This document shows, piece by piece, positions 1-13,344 of a stretch of 60,000 nt of DNA. Source of the stretch: Takakia lepidozioides (taxonomy: Eukaryota > Streptophyta > Takakiopsida > Takakiales > Takakiaceae). The first letter of the stretch is position 1; each line of letters begins with the position of its first letter. Location: assembly GCA_030704615.1 (NCBI GenBank), contig CM060734.1:26848001-26908000 (forward strand), in the 5' to 3' direction. The notes beneath the pieces were generated by a model. The model saw only the letters and a list, made by a program, of their open reading frames with translations. It had not been told where the DNA came from and made no database searches. The translations under genes were made by a program, and so were the position numbers.

Positions 1-3000
1 TCACATGCTCCTCTCAAGTATGAAGTCAATCAAAATTGATTGAAAGGGTGAACCCATCGTTCGATGTTCAAATGATTTTTGATTGCTTTCAAACATTGCG
101 AGTGTGTTGGACTTACCTTGTCAGAGGTACGTGTGGAGTATTAGGTCAATCGAAATTGATTCAAAGGGTGAACCCATCGTTCGATGTTCAAATGAATTTT
201 TGATTGCTTTCAATCTTTGCATGTGTGTTGGACATACCTTGTCACATGCTCCTCTCAAGTATGAATTCAATCCAAATTGATTGAAAGGGTGAACCTATCG
301 TTCGATGTTCAAATGATCCTTGATTGCTTTCAAACATTGCGAGTGTGTTGGACATACCTTGTCAGAGGTACGTGTCGAGTATCAAGTCAATCGAAATTGA
401 TTCAAAGGGTGAACCCATCGTTCGATGTTCAAATGAATTTTTGATTGCTTTCAATCTTTGCGAGTGTGTTGGACTTACCTTGTCAGAGGTACATGTGGAG
501 TATCAGGTCAATCAAAATTGATTCAAAGGGTGAACCCATCGTTCGATGTTCAAATGAATTTTTGATTGCTTTCAATCTTTGCGAGTGTGTTGGACATACC
601 TTGTCACATGCTCCTCTCAAGTATGAAGTCAATCAAAAGTGATTGAAAGGGTGAACCTATCGTTCGATGTTCAAATGATCTTTGATTGCTTTCAAACATT
701 GCGAGTGTGTTGGACATACCTTGTCACATGCTCCTCTCAAGTATGAAGTCAATCAAAATTGATTGAAAGGGTGAACCTATCGTTCGATGTTCAAATGATC
801 TTTGACTGCTTTCAAACATTGCGAGTGTGTTGGACATACCTTGTCAGAGGTACGTGTGGAGTATCAGGTCAATCGAAATTGTTTGAAAGGGTGAACCCAT
901 CGTTCGATGTTCAAATGAATTTTTGATTGCTTTCAATCTTTGCATGAGTGTTGGACATACCTTGTCACATGCTCCTCTCAAGTATGAAGTCAATCAAAAT
1001 TGATTGAAAGGGTGAACCCATCGTTCGATGTTCAATGATTTTTTATTGCTTTCAAACATTGCGAGTGTGTTGGACATACCTTGTCAGAGGTACGTGTAGA
1101 GTATAAGGTCAATCGAAATTGATTCAAAGGGTGAACCCATCGTTCGATGTTCAAATGAATTTTTGATTGCTTTCAATCTTTGCATGTGTGTTGGACATAC
1201 CTTGTCACATGCTCCTCTCAAGTATGAAGTCAATCAAAATTGATTGAAAGGGTGAACCTATCGTTCGATGTTCAAATGATCTTTGATTGCTTTCAAACAT
1301 TGCGAGTGTGTTGGACATACCTTGTCAGAGGTACGTGTCGAGTATCAGGTCAATCGAAAATTGATTCAAAGGGTGAACCCATCGTTCGATGTTCAAATGA
1401 TTTTTGATTGCTTTCAACATTGCGAGTGTGTTGGACATACCTTGTCAAATGCTCCTCTCAAGTATGAATTCAATCAAAATTGATTGAAAGGGTGAACCCA
1501 TCGTTCGATGTTCGAATGATTTTTGATTGCTTTCAAACATTGCGAGTGTGTTGGATATACCTTGTCAGAGGTACGTGTCGAGTATCAGGTCAATCGAAAT
1601 TGATTCAAAGGGTGAACCCATCGTTCGATGTTCAAATGATTTTTGATTGCTTTCAATCTTTGCGAGTGTGTTGGACATACCTTGTCACATGCTCCTCTCA
1701 AGTATGAAGTCAATCAAAATTGATTGAAAGGGTGAACCCATCGTTCGATGTTCAAATGATTTTTGATTGCTTTCAAACATTGCGAGTGTGTTGGACATAC
1801 CTTGTCAAATGCTCATCTCAAGTATGAATTCAATCAAAATTGATTGAAAGGGTGAACCCATCGTTCGATGTTCAAATGAATTTTTGATTGCTTTCAAACA
1901 TTGCGAGTGTGTTGGACATACCTTGTCAAAGGTACGTGTCGAGTATCAGGTCAACCGAAATTGATTCAAAGGGTGAACCCATCGTTCGATGTTCAAATGA
2001 ATTTTGATTGCTTTCAATCTTTGCGAGTGTGTTGGACATACCTTGTCACATGCTCCTCTCAAGTATGAAGTCAATCAAAATTGATTGAAAGGTGAACCTA
2101 TCGTTCGATGTTCAAATGATCTTTAATTTCTTTCAAACATTGCGAGTGTGTTGGACATACCTTGTCAAAGGTATGTGTCGACTATCAGGTCAATCGAAAT
2201 TGATTCAAAGGGTGAACCCATCGTTCGATGTTCAAATGAATTTTTGATTGCTTTCAATCTTTGCGAGTGTGTTGGACATACCTTGTCACATGCTCCTCTC
2301 AAGTATGAAGTCAATCAAAATTGATTGAAAGGGTGAACCTATCGTTCGATGTTCAAATGATCTTTGATTGCTTTCAAACATTGCGAGTGTGTTGGACATA
2401 CCTTGTCTGAGGTAGGTGTCGAAGTATCAGGTCAATCAAAATTGATTGAAAGGGTGAACCCATCGTTCGATGTTCAAATGATTTTTGATTGCTTTCAAAC
2501 ATTGCGAGTGTGTTGGACATACCTTGTCAAATGCTCCTCTCAAGTATGAATTCAATCAAAATTGATTGAAAGGGTGAACCCATCGTTCGATGTTCAAATG
2601 ATTTTTCATTGCTTTCAAACATTGCGAGTGTGTTGGACATACCTTGTCAGAGGTCCGTGTCGAGTATCAGGTCAATCGAAATTGATTCAAAGGGTGAACC
2701 CATCGTTCGATGTTCAAATGAATTTTTGATTGCTTTCAATCTTTGCGAGTGTGTTGGACATACCTTGTCACATGCTCCTCTCAAGTATGAAGTCAATCAA
2801 AATTGATTGAAAGGGTGAACCTATCGTTCGATGTTCAAATGATTTTGATTGCTTTCAAACATTGCGAGTGTGTTGGACATACCTTGTCTGAGGTAGGTGT
2901 CGAATATCAGGTCAATCAAAATTGATTGAAAGGGTGATCCCATCGTTCGATGTTCAAATGATTTTTTGATTGCTTTCAAACATTGCGAGTGTGTTGGACA

Positions 3001-6000
3001 TACCTTGTCAAATGCTCCTCTCAAGTATGAATTCAATCAAAATTGATTGAAAGGGTGAACCCATCGTTCGATGTTCAAATGATTTTTGATTGCTTTCAAA
3101 CATTGCGAGTGTGTTGGACATACCTTGTCAGAGGTACGTGTCGAGTATCAGGTCAATCGAAATTGATTCAAAGGGTCAACCCATCGTTCGATGTTCAAAT
3201 GAATTTTTGATTGCTTTCAATCTTTGCGAGTGTGTTGGACATACCTTGTTAGAGGTTTGTGTCGAGTATCAGGTCAATCAAAATTGATTGAAAGGGTGAA
3301 CCTATCGTTCGATGTTCAAATGATCTTTGATTGCTTTCAAACATTGCGAGTGTTTGCACATACCTTGTCAGAGGTATGTGTCGAATATCAGGTCAATCAA
3401 AATTGATTGAAAGGGTCAACCCATCGTTGGATGTTCAAATGATTTTTGATTGCTTTCAAACATTAGGAGTGTGTTGGACATACCTTGTCAAATGCTCCTC
3501 TCAAGTATGAATTCAATCAAAATTGATTGAAAGGGTGAACCCATCGTTCGATGTTCAAATGATTTTTGATTGCTTTCAAACATTGCGAGTGTGTTGGACA
3601 TACCTTGTCAGAGGTACGTGTGGAGTATCAGGTCAATCGAAATTGATTCAAAGGGTCAACCCATCGTTCGATGTTCAAATGGATTTTTGATTGCTTTCAA
3701 TCTTTGCATGTGTGTTGGACATACCTTGTCACATGCTCCTCTCAAGTATGAAGTCAATCAAAATTGATTGAAAGGGTGAACCCATCGTTCGATGTTCAAA
3801 TGATTTTTGATTGCTTTCAAACATTGCGAGTGTGTTGGACATACCTTGTCAGAGGTACGTGTGGAGTATTAGGTCAATCGAAATTGATTCAAAGGGTGAA
3901 CCATCGTTCGATGTTCAAATGAATTTTTGATTGCTTTCAATCTTTGCATGTGTGTTGGACATACCTTGTCACATGCTCCTCTCAAGTATGAATTCAATCC
4001 AAATTGATTGAAAGGGTGAACCTATCGTTCGATGTTCAAATGATCCTTGATTGCTTTCAAACATTGCGGGTGTGTTGGACATACCTTGTCAGAGGTACGT
4101 GTCGAGTATCAAGTCAATCGAAATTGATTCAAAGGGTGAACCCATCGTTCGATGTTCAAATGAATTTTTGATTGCTTTCAATCTTTGCGAGTGTGTTGGA
4201 CATTACCTTGTCAGAGGTACATGTGAGTATCAGGTCAATCAAAATTGATTCAAAGGGTGAACCCATCGTTCGATGTTCAAATGAATTTTTGATTGCTTTC
4301 AATCTTTGCGAGTGTGTTGGACATACCTTGTCACATGCTCCTCTCAAGTATGAAGTCAATCAAAATTGATTGAAAGGGTGAACCTATCGTTCGATGTTCA
4401 AATGATCTTTGATTGCTTTCAAACATTGCGAGTGTGTTGGACATACCTTGTCACATGCTCCTCTCAAGTATGAAGTCAATCAAAATTGATTGAAAGGGTG
4501 AACCCATCGTTCGATGTTCAAATGATCTTTTGACTGCTTTCAAACATTGCGAGTGTGTTGGACATACCTTGTCAGAGGTACGTGTGGAGTATCAGGTCAA
4601 TCGAAATTGTTTCAAAGGGTGAACCCATCGTTCGATGTTCAAATGAATTTTGATTGCTTTCAATCTTTGCATGTGTGTTGGACATACCTTGTCACATGCT
4701 CCTCTCAAGTATGAAGTCAATCAAAATTGATTGAAAGGGTGAACCCATCGTTCGATGTTCCAATGATTTTTGATTGCTTTCAAACATTGCGAGTGTGTTG
4801 GACATACCTTGTCAGAGGTACGTGTCGAGTATCAGGTCAATCGAAATTGATTCAAAGGGTGAACCCATCGTTCGATGTTCAAATGAATTTTTGATTGCTT
4901 TCAATCTTTGCATGTGTGTTGGACATACCTTGTCACATGCTCCTCTCAAGTATGAAGTCAATCAAAATTGATTGAAAGGGTGAACCATCGTTCGATGTTC
5001 AAATGATCTTTGATTGCTTTCAAACATTGCGAGTGTGTTGGACATACCTTGTCAGAGGTACGTGTCGAAGTATCAGGTCAATCAAATTGATGAAAGGGTG
5101 AACCCATCGTTCGATGTTCAAATGATTTTTGATTGCTTTCAAACATTGCGAGTGTGTTGGACATACCTTGTCAGAGGTACGTGTGGAGTATCAGGTCAAT
5201 CGAAATTGATTGAAAGCGTGAACCCATCGTTCGATGTTCAAATGATTTTTTGTTGCTTTCAAACATTGCGAGTGTGTTGGACATACCTTGTCAAATGCTC
5301 CTCTCAAGTATGAATTCAATCAAAAATTGATGAAAAGGGTGAACCCATCGTTCGATGTTCAAATGATTTTTGATTGCTTTCAAACATTGCGAGTGTGTTG
5401 GACATACTTTGTCAGAGGTACGTGTCGAAGTATCAGGTCAATCAAAATTGATTGAAAGGGTGAACCCATCGTTCGATGTTCAAATGATTTTTGATTGCTT
5501 TCAAACATTGCGAGTGTGTTGGACATACCTTGTCAAATGCTCCTCTCAAGTATGAATTCAATCAAATTGATTGAAAGGGTGAACCCATCGTTCGATGTTC
5601 AAATGATTTTTGATTGCTTTCAAACATTGCGAGTGTGTTGGACATACCTTGTCAGAGGTACGTGTCGAGTATCAGGTCAATCGAAATTGATTCAAAGGGT
5701 GAACCCATCGTTCGATGTTCAAATGAATTTTTTATTGCTTTCAATCTTTGCGAGTGTGTTGGACATACCTTGTTAGAGGTTTGTTGTCGAGTATCAGGTC
5801 AATCAAAATTGATTGAAAGGGTGAACCCATCGTTCGATGTTCAAATGATCTTTGATTGCTTTCAAACATTGCGAGTGTGTTGGACATACCTTGTCAGAAG
5901 GTATGTGTCGAATATCAGGTCAATCAAAATTGATTGAAAGGGTGAACCCATCGTTCGATGTTCAAATGATTTTTGATTGCTTTCAAACATTGCGAGTGTG

Positions 6001-9000
6001 TTGGACATACCTTGTCAAATGCTCCTCTCAAGTATGAATCAATCAAAATTGATTGAAAGGGTGAACCCATCGTTCGATGTTCAAATGATTTTTGATTGCT
6101 TTCAAACATTGCGAGTGTGTTGGACATACCTTGTCAGAGGTACGTGTGGAGTATCAGGTCAATCGAAATTGATTCAAAGGGTGAACCCATCGTTCGATGT
6201 TCAAATGAATTTTTGATTGCTTTCAATCTTTGCGAGTGTGTTGGACATACCTTGTCACAATGCTCCTCTCAAGTATGAAGTCAATCAAAATTGATTGAAA
6301 GGGTGAACCCATCGTTCGATGTTCAAATGATTTTTGATTGCTTTCAAACATTGCGAGTGTGTTGGACATACCTTGTCAGAGGTATGTGTTGAGTATCAGG
6401 TCAATCGAAATTGATTCAAAGGGTGAACCCATCGTTCGATGTTCAAATGATTTTTTGTTGCTTTCAAACATTGCGAGTGTGTTGGACATACCTTGTCACA
6501 TGCTCCTCTCAAGTATGAATTCAATCAAAATTGATTGAAAGGGTGAACCCAACGTTCGATGTTCAAATGATTTTTGATTGCTTTCAAACATTGCGAGTGT
6601 GTTGGACATACCTTGTCAGAGGTACGTGTTGAGTATCAGGTCAATCAAAATTGATTCAAAGGGTGAACCCATCGTTCGATGTTCAAATGAATTTTGATTG
6701 CTTTCAATCTTTGCGAGTGTGTTGGACATACCTTGTCACATGCTCCTCTCAAGTATGAAGTCAATCAAAATTGATTGAAAGGGTGAACCCATCGTTCGAT
6801 GTTCCAATGATTTTTGATTGCTTTCAAACATTGCGAGTGTGTTGGATATACCTTGTCAGAGGTACGTGTCGAGTATCAGGTCAATCAAAATTGATTCAAA
6901 GGGTGAACCCATCGTTCGATGTTCAAATGAAATTTTGATTGCTTTCAATCTTTGCGAGTGTGTTGGACATACCTTGTCACATGCTCCTCTCAAGTATGAA
7001 GTCAATCAAAATTGATTGAAAGGGTGAACCCATCGTTCGATGTTCAAATGATTTTTGATTGCTTTCAAACATTGCGAGTGTGTTGGACATACCTTGTCAA
7101 ATGCTCATCTCAAGTATGAATTCAATCAAAATTGATTGAAAGGGTGAACCCATCGTTCGATGTTCAAATGAATTTTTGATTGCTTTCAAACATTGCGAGT
7201 GTGTTGGACATACCTTGTCAAAGGTATGTGTCGAGTATCAGGTCAATCGAAATTGATTCAAAGGGTGAACCCATCGTTCGATGTTCAAATGAAATTTTGA
7301 TTGCTTTCAATCTTTGCGAGTGTGTTGGACATACCTTGTCACATGCTCCTCTCAAGTATGAAGTCAATCAAAATTGATTGAAAGGGTGAACCCATCGTTC
7401 GATGTTCAAATGATCTTTGATTGCTTTCAAACATTGCGAGTGTGTTGGACATATACCTTGTCAGAGGTAGGTGTCGAATATCAAGTCAATCAAAATTGAT
7501 TGAAAGGGTGAACCCATCGTTCGATGTTCAAATGATTTTTGATTGCTTTCAAACATTGCGAGTGTGTTGGACATACCTTGTCACATGCTCCTCTCAAGTA
7601 TGAAGTCAATCAAAATTGATTGAAAGGGTGAACCCATCGTTCGATGTTCAAATGATTTTGATTGCTTTCAAACATTGCGAGTGTGTTGGACATACCTTGT
7701 CAGAGGTACGTGTCGAGTATCAGGTCAATCGAAATTGATTCAAAGGGTGAACCCATCGTTCGATGTTCAAATGAATTTTTGATTGCTTTCAATCTTTGCG
7801 AGTGTGTTGGACATACCTTGTCAGAGGTTTGTGTCGAGTATCAGGTCAATCAAAATTGATTGAAAGGGTGAACCCATCGTTCGATGTTCAAATGATTTTT
7901 GATTGCTTTCAAACATTGCGAGTGTGTTGGACATACCTTGTCAGAGGTACGTGTCGAGTATCAGGTCAATCGAAATTGATTCAAAGGGTGAACCCATCGT
8001 TCGATGTTCAAATGATTTTTGATTGCTTTCAAACATTGCGAGTGTGTTGGACATACCTTGTCACATGCTCCTCTCAAGTATGAAGTCAATCAAAATTGAT
8101 TGAAAGGGTGAACCCATCGTTCGATGTTCAAATGATTTTTGATTGCTTTCAAACATTGCGAGTGTGTTGGACATACCTTGTCAGAGGTACGTGTCGAGTA
8201 TCAGGTCAATCGAAATTGATTCAAAGGGTGAAACCATCGTTCGATGTTCAAATGAATTTTTGATTGCTTTCAATCTTTGCGAGTGTGTTGGACATACCTT
8301 GTCACATGCTCCTCTCAAGTATGAAGTCAATCAAAATTGATTGAAAGGGTGAACCCATCGTTCGATGTTCAAATGATTTTTGATTGCTTTCAAACATTGC
8401 GAGTGTGTTGGACATACCTTGTCAAATGCTCCTCTCAAGTATGAATTCAATCAAAATTGATTGAAAGGGTGAACCCATCGTTCGATGTTCAAATGAATTT
8501 TTGATTGCTTTCAAACATTGCGAGTGTGTTGGACATACCTTGTCAGAGGTACGTGTCGAGTATCAGGTCAATCGAAATTGATTCAAAGGGTGAACCCATC
8601 GTTCGATGTTCAAATGAAATTTTGATTGCTTTCAATCTTTGCGAGTGTGTTGGACATACCTTGTCACATGCTCCTCTCAAGTATGAAGTCAATCAAAATT
8701 GATTGAAAGGGTGAACCCATCGTTCGATGTTCAAATGATCTTTGATTGCTTTCAAACATTGCGAGTGTGTTGGACATACCTTGTCTGAGGTAGGTGTCGA
8801 ATATCAGGTCAATCAAAAATTGATTGAAAGGGTGAACCCATCGTTCGATGTTCAAATGATTTTTGATTGCTTTCAAACCATGCGAGTGTGTTGGACATAC
8901 CTTGTCAAATGCTCCTCTCAAGTATGATTCAATCAAAATTGATTGAAAGGGTGAACCCATCGTTCGATGTTCAAATGATTTTTGATTGCTTTCAAACATT

Positions 9001-11041
9001 GCGAGTGTGTTGGACATACCTTGTCAGAGGTACGTGTCGAGTATCAGGTTAATCAAAATTGATTGAAAGGGTGAACCCATCGTTCGATGTTCAAATGATT
9101 TTTGATTGCTTTCAATCTTTGCGAGTGTGTTGGACATACCTTGTCAGAGGTTCGTGTCGAGTATCAGGTCAATCAAAATTGATTGAAAGGGTGAACCATC
9201 GTTCGATGTTCAAATGATTTTTGATTGCTTTCAAACATTGCGAGTGTGTTGGACATACCTTGTCAAATGCTCCTCTCAAGTATGAAGTCAATCAAAATTG
9301 ATTGAAAGGGTGAACCCATCGTTCGATGTTCAAATGATTTTTTATTGCTTTCAATCTTTGCGAGTGTGTTGGACATACCTTGTCAGAGGTACGTGTCGAG
9401 TATCAGGTCAATCGAAATTGATTCAAAGGGTGAACCCATCGTTCGATGTTCAAATGAATTTTGATTGCTTTCAAATCTTTGCGAGTGTGTTGGACATACC
9501 TTGTCAGAGGTTTGTGTCGAGTATCAGGTCAATCAAATTGATTGAAAGGGTGAACCCATCGTTCGATGTTCAAATGATTTTTTGATTGCTTTCAAACATT
9601 GCGAGTGTGTTGGACATACCTTGTCAGAGGTATGTGTCGAGTATCAGGTCAATCAAAATTGATTGAAAGGGTCAACCCATCGTTCGATGTTCAAATGATT
9701 TTTGATTGCTTTCAAACATTAGGAGTGTGTTGGACATACCTAGTCAAATGCTCCTCTCAAGTATGAATTCAATCAAAATTGATTGAAAGGGTGAACCCAT
9801 CGTTCGATGTTCAAATGAATTTTTGATTGCTTTCAATCTTTGCGAGTGTGTTGGACATACCTTGTTAGAGGTTTGTGTCGAGTATCAGGTCAATCAAAAT
9901 TGATTGAAAGGGTGAACCCATCGTTCGATGTTCAAATGATCTTTGATTGCTTTCAAACATTGCGAGTGTGTTGGACATACCTTGTCAAATGCTCCTCTCA
10001 AGTATGAATTCAATCAAAATTGATTGAAAGGGTGAACCCATCGTTCGATGTTCAAATGATTTTTTATTGCTTTCAATCTTTGCGAGTGTGTTGGACATAC
10101 CTTGTCAGAGGTACGTGTCGAGTATCAGGTCAATCAAAATTGATTGAAAGGGTGAACCCATCGTTCGATGTTCAAATGATCTTTGATTGCTTTCAAACAT
10201 TGCGAGTGTGTTGGACATACCTTGTCAAATGCTCCTCTCAAGTATGAATTCAATCAAAATTGATTGAAAGGGTGAACCCATCGTTCGATGTTCAAATGAT
10301 TTTTGATTGCTTTCAAACATTGCGAGTGTGTTGGACATACCTTGTCAGAGGTACGTGTCGAGTATCAGGTCAACCGAAATTGATTCAAAGGGTGAACCCA
10401 TCGTTCGATGTTCAAATGAATTTTTGATTGCTTTCAATCTTTGCGAGTGTGTTGGACATACCTTGTCACATGCTCCTCTCAAGTATGAAGTCAATCAAAA
10501 TTGATTGAAAGGGTGAACCCATCGTTCGATGTTTAATTGATTTTTGATTGCTTTCAAACATTGCGAGTGTGTTGGACATACCTTGTCAAATGCTCCTCTC
10601 AAGTATGAATTCAATCAAAATTGATTGAAAGGGTGAACCCATCGTTCGATGTTCAAATGATTTTTGATTGCTTTCAAACATTGCGAGTGTGTTGGACATA
10701 CCTTGTCAGAGGTATGTGTCGAGTATCAGGTCAATCGAAATTTATTCAAAGGGTCAACCCATCGTTCGATGTTCAAATGAATTTTTGATTGCTTTCAATC
10801 TTTGCGAGTGTGTTGGACATACCTTGTCACATGCTCCTCTCAGTATGAAGTCAATCAAAATTGATTAAAAGGGTGAACCCATCGTTCGATTGAAATGATT
10901 TTTGATTGCTTTCAACATTGCGAGTGTGTTGGACATACCTTGTGAAATGCTCCTCTCAAGTATGAATTCAATCAAAATTGATTGAAAGGGTGAACCCATC
11001 GTTCGATGTTCAACGATGATTTTTGATTGCTTTCAAACATT
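1..11041. repeat. ~120-bp tandem satellite array with higher-order repeats
   Basis: About 91 head-to-tail copies of an AT-rich ~120-bp monomer. Each copy has the nearly invariant core GGGTGAACCCATCGTTCGAT, followed by TTTGATTGCTTTCAA and TGTTGGACATACCTTGTC, and a short inverted repeat CAATCAA..TTGATTG. Monomers differ in a middle segment (CAGAGGTACGTGT, CACATGCTCCTCTC or CAAATGCTCCTCTC) and in a tail segment (AACATTGC or ATCTTTGC). The same class combination returns every ~481 bp (around 2609, 3090, 3570, 4051 and 7662, 8143), so the array is largely tetrameric, with some ~361-bp trimers (6818 to 7180, 8143 to 8505). Open frames of 60-117 codons occur on both strands, but they are just the monomer read through and are not genes. 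The array enters the window at base 1 and ends in an assembly gap, so its true length is unknown. Centromeric, pericentromeric or knob satellite are all possible. Confidence 0.97.
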
Positions 11042-11541
11042 NNNNNNNNNNNNNNNNNNNNNNNNNNNNNNNNNNNNNNNNNNNNNNNNNNNNNNNNNNN
11101 NNNNNNNNNNNNNNNNNNNNNNNNNNNNNNNNNNNNNNNNNNNNNNNNNNNNNNNNNNNNNNNNNNNNNNNNNNNNNNNNNNNNNNNNNNNNNNNNNNNN
11201 NNNNNNNNNNNNNNNNNNNNNNNNNNNNNNNNNNNNNNNNNNNNNNNNNNNNNNNNNNNNNNNNNNNNNNNNNNNNNNNNNNNNNNNNNNNNNNNNNNNN
11301 NNNNNNNNNNNNNNNNNNNNNNNNNNNNNNNNNNNNNNNNNNNNNNNNNNNNNNNNNNNNNNNNNNNNNNNNNNNNNNNNNNNNNNNNNNNNNNNNNNNN
11401 NNNNNNNNNNNNNNNNNNNNNNNNNNNNNNNNNNNNNNNNNNNNNNNNNNNNNNNNNNNNNNNNNNNNNNNNNNNNNNNNNNNNNNNNNNNNNNNNNNNN
11501 NNNNNNNNNNNNNNNNNNNNNNNNNNNNNNNNNNNNNNNNN
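11042..11541. other. Assembly gap (500 N)
   Basis: A run of exactly 500 N lies between the satellite and a retroelement terminal repeat. The round number suggests a scaffold gap of arbitrary size. The junction between satellite and transposon cluster is therefore not observed. Confidence 1.
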
Positions 11542-11961
11542 ACAACCTGGTTTTTCTCATCCTCAAGCAAAAACCACAAGTGCTACAATTAACTCGTATC
11601 TGACACTCACAGATACGAGCTCATCTTTCCCGAGTGATAAAGAAGAAGAATACAAGCACAAGCTCATGCGAGCTCACAAAGCTGAAGCATAAACTCATGC
11701 ATATATAACCTCATCACTCAAATACAAGTCAAGCCAAGTGCACCCCACGCCATGGGGAATCCACACTACGGCACTATAGCTAGGCGCGGTGAGGCTCAAC
11801 TCGAGAAAGATGAGCCTCACGCGCTTGCCGTGAAGATAACCACTCCAGGGCCTAAATCTGCCTTGACCCCTGGATTGACACTTGGGCCAATCCCAAATGT
11901 CAATATGTAAAAGCTAACTATTTCCTAGCTAATTTCACACTAGTGGTAAAATAACTTGACA
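11542..11961 (+). repeat. Retroelement terminal repeat, family X (forward copy)
   Basis: This sequence recurs inverted at 16047-16376 and 30651-31240, and as a diverged forward copy at 39720-40031. In this orientation it ends in CTTGACA, and the inverted copies begin TGTCAAG, so the outer end has the TG..CA form of an LTR. It contains a 10-bp-stem hairpin, CTCGTATCTG..CAGATACGAG (11593-11619), also kept in the 30.6-kb copy. The left end is cut by the assembly gap. It is either an LTR or a long terminal inverted repeat, because copies flank other sequence in both orientations. Confidence 0.75.
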
Positions 11962-12321
11962 CCTATCTACTTGGACATTCTCCCTAACCATTGTAAATGT
12001 ATTGTAACTAGTAAGACATAACTTTCCCCTCAGTATCTGTCCATCTGTAATGTTCTTAACTACCATCACTAGCCCCTACATGACTTGTATTATCTAGAAC
12101 CGCCTCTACGACATCCACATTTGCTCCGGATCTTGCTCCGGGTATAACATCCTTACAATCACGATGCCGGTTCTCTAGCCGGTTAGGAAGCTCGATGGCT
12201 TTTGCCGGTTCCCTTCCATAGCCGGTTCTTGCGGGGGCTACACTTTTCGGTTGTGCATATGTGCATAACCGGCAAATAACCGCCGGATATGCATGTCCAG
12301 ATGCCATACCCGCCAACACTG
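11962..12321. repeat. CCGGTT-rich transposon end fragment
   Basis: No gene is seen. From about 12150 the sequence repeats CCGGTT or AACCGG many times and ends with CCGCCAACACTG at 12321. This matches the right end of the hAT-like frame at 17003-17014 (CAGCCAACACTA), which is also preceded by AACCGG repeats. I read it as the right terminus of a related hAT-like element abutting the next one. Confidence 0.45.
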
Positions 12322-12359
12322 GTTTAAACTAGTGTTGGGCGATTCTTGCATTTGTGAAG

Positions 12360-13344
12360 GAACAAGTTCTCGGGTTGAGAAAGTCTTCGAGGATGAGATG
12401 ATGGGGCAGGATGAGGCCTTGTCATTGACTGAGCAGGTAGGGAGTACTGCTCAAGAAGATGCAACATAGCAACCACTGGACGCGTCCTCTACCTCTAAGC
12501 CCACTGGACTTAAGGTTGCAGTTACAGAGGACAATTGAGAGCCTGACATTGGACCCATTGTCACCGGAGGAGAGAGACGACGTATACGGCGGTTCCTGAG
12601 GGCTTACAAGAATTGCTTTGCCTTCAGTTTGAAGGACTTGGGAGCATTGAAGGGTCAAGAGATCCGTATTGAGTTGGCCACTGACACGCCAATCTTTCGG
12701 AGACCCTATAGATATAGTGACATGGAGAGGTCTTTGATTCAGATGGGACTCAAGATCTCTGGGAGGCAGGTTTGGTGGAGCTCTCTGGTGGAGAGTATGC
12801 TTCAGCCATAGTGATGCCAGCCAAGAAGGATGTCTATGGCAATTGGACGGAGAGACGTATGTGCGGTGATTACCGGCCTATAAATCGTCAGGCCAAGTCC
12901 GATAAGTATGCCATGCCAACACCAGAGGAGATCTTTGATGCCATCGGGCATGCTAAGGTTTTTAGCACTTTGGATTTACGATCCGGATATCACCAGTTGC
13001 CGATCAAGGAGGCGGACAAGCAGAAGACGACATTCTGGGGGATCAATGAGCATGGCAAGGATTGCCAATATCAGTGGCGGTTCTTACCATTTGGGCTTAA
13101 GAACGTTCCTGCAAAGTTTCAGAGAGTCATGGATAGGATTCTAGTAGGGGTGGACTTTGCTCGGTGCTACATAAATGACATCATCATCTTTAGTGCTACG
13201 GTGGAGGAGCATGAGAGATACCTTCAGGTGGTGTTGGAGCGCTTGAGAGTGCACGGATTGAAGTTGCATTCGGGGAAGTGCAAGTTTTGCCACAACCAGA
13301 TTGAGTATCTGGGTCATATGATATATCCTGGAGGATTGGGGTAA
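12360..13344 (+). pseudogene. Ty3/gypsy reverse transcriptase (copy 1, inactive)
   Basis: The reverse transcriptase domain of pol would copy element RNA into DNA. A linker with VTGGERRR and a conserved KDLGALKGQEI segment leads into RT. Recognisable blocks are STLDLRSGYHQLPIKE (fingers), WRFLPFGLKNVPAKFQRVMD (palm) and CYINDIIIF. The catalytic box should read YxDD but is YIND, so the first active-site aspartate has become asparagine (a GAT-to-AAT type change). Copy 2 keeps YIDD. There is an in-frame TAG at 12467, a TGA at 12536, a frameshift near 12760 and a TAA at 13342 that ends the open frame while homology continues in the same frame. Confidence 0.9.

Noticed and set aside
83-10868. Dozens of 60-117-codon open frames on both strands in the satellite
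   Set aside because: They are the same monomer read in different frames, recurring at the repeat period, with no start context or conserved selection. They are not genes.
1-11041. Possible CRISPR-like array
   Set aside because: The whole ~120-bp unit is conserved with no unique spacers, and the context is eukaryotic. It is a satellite.
11010-11692. Open frames of 177-221 codons across the assembly gap
   Set aside because: They consist almost entirely of N and carry no information.
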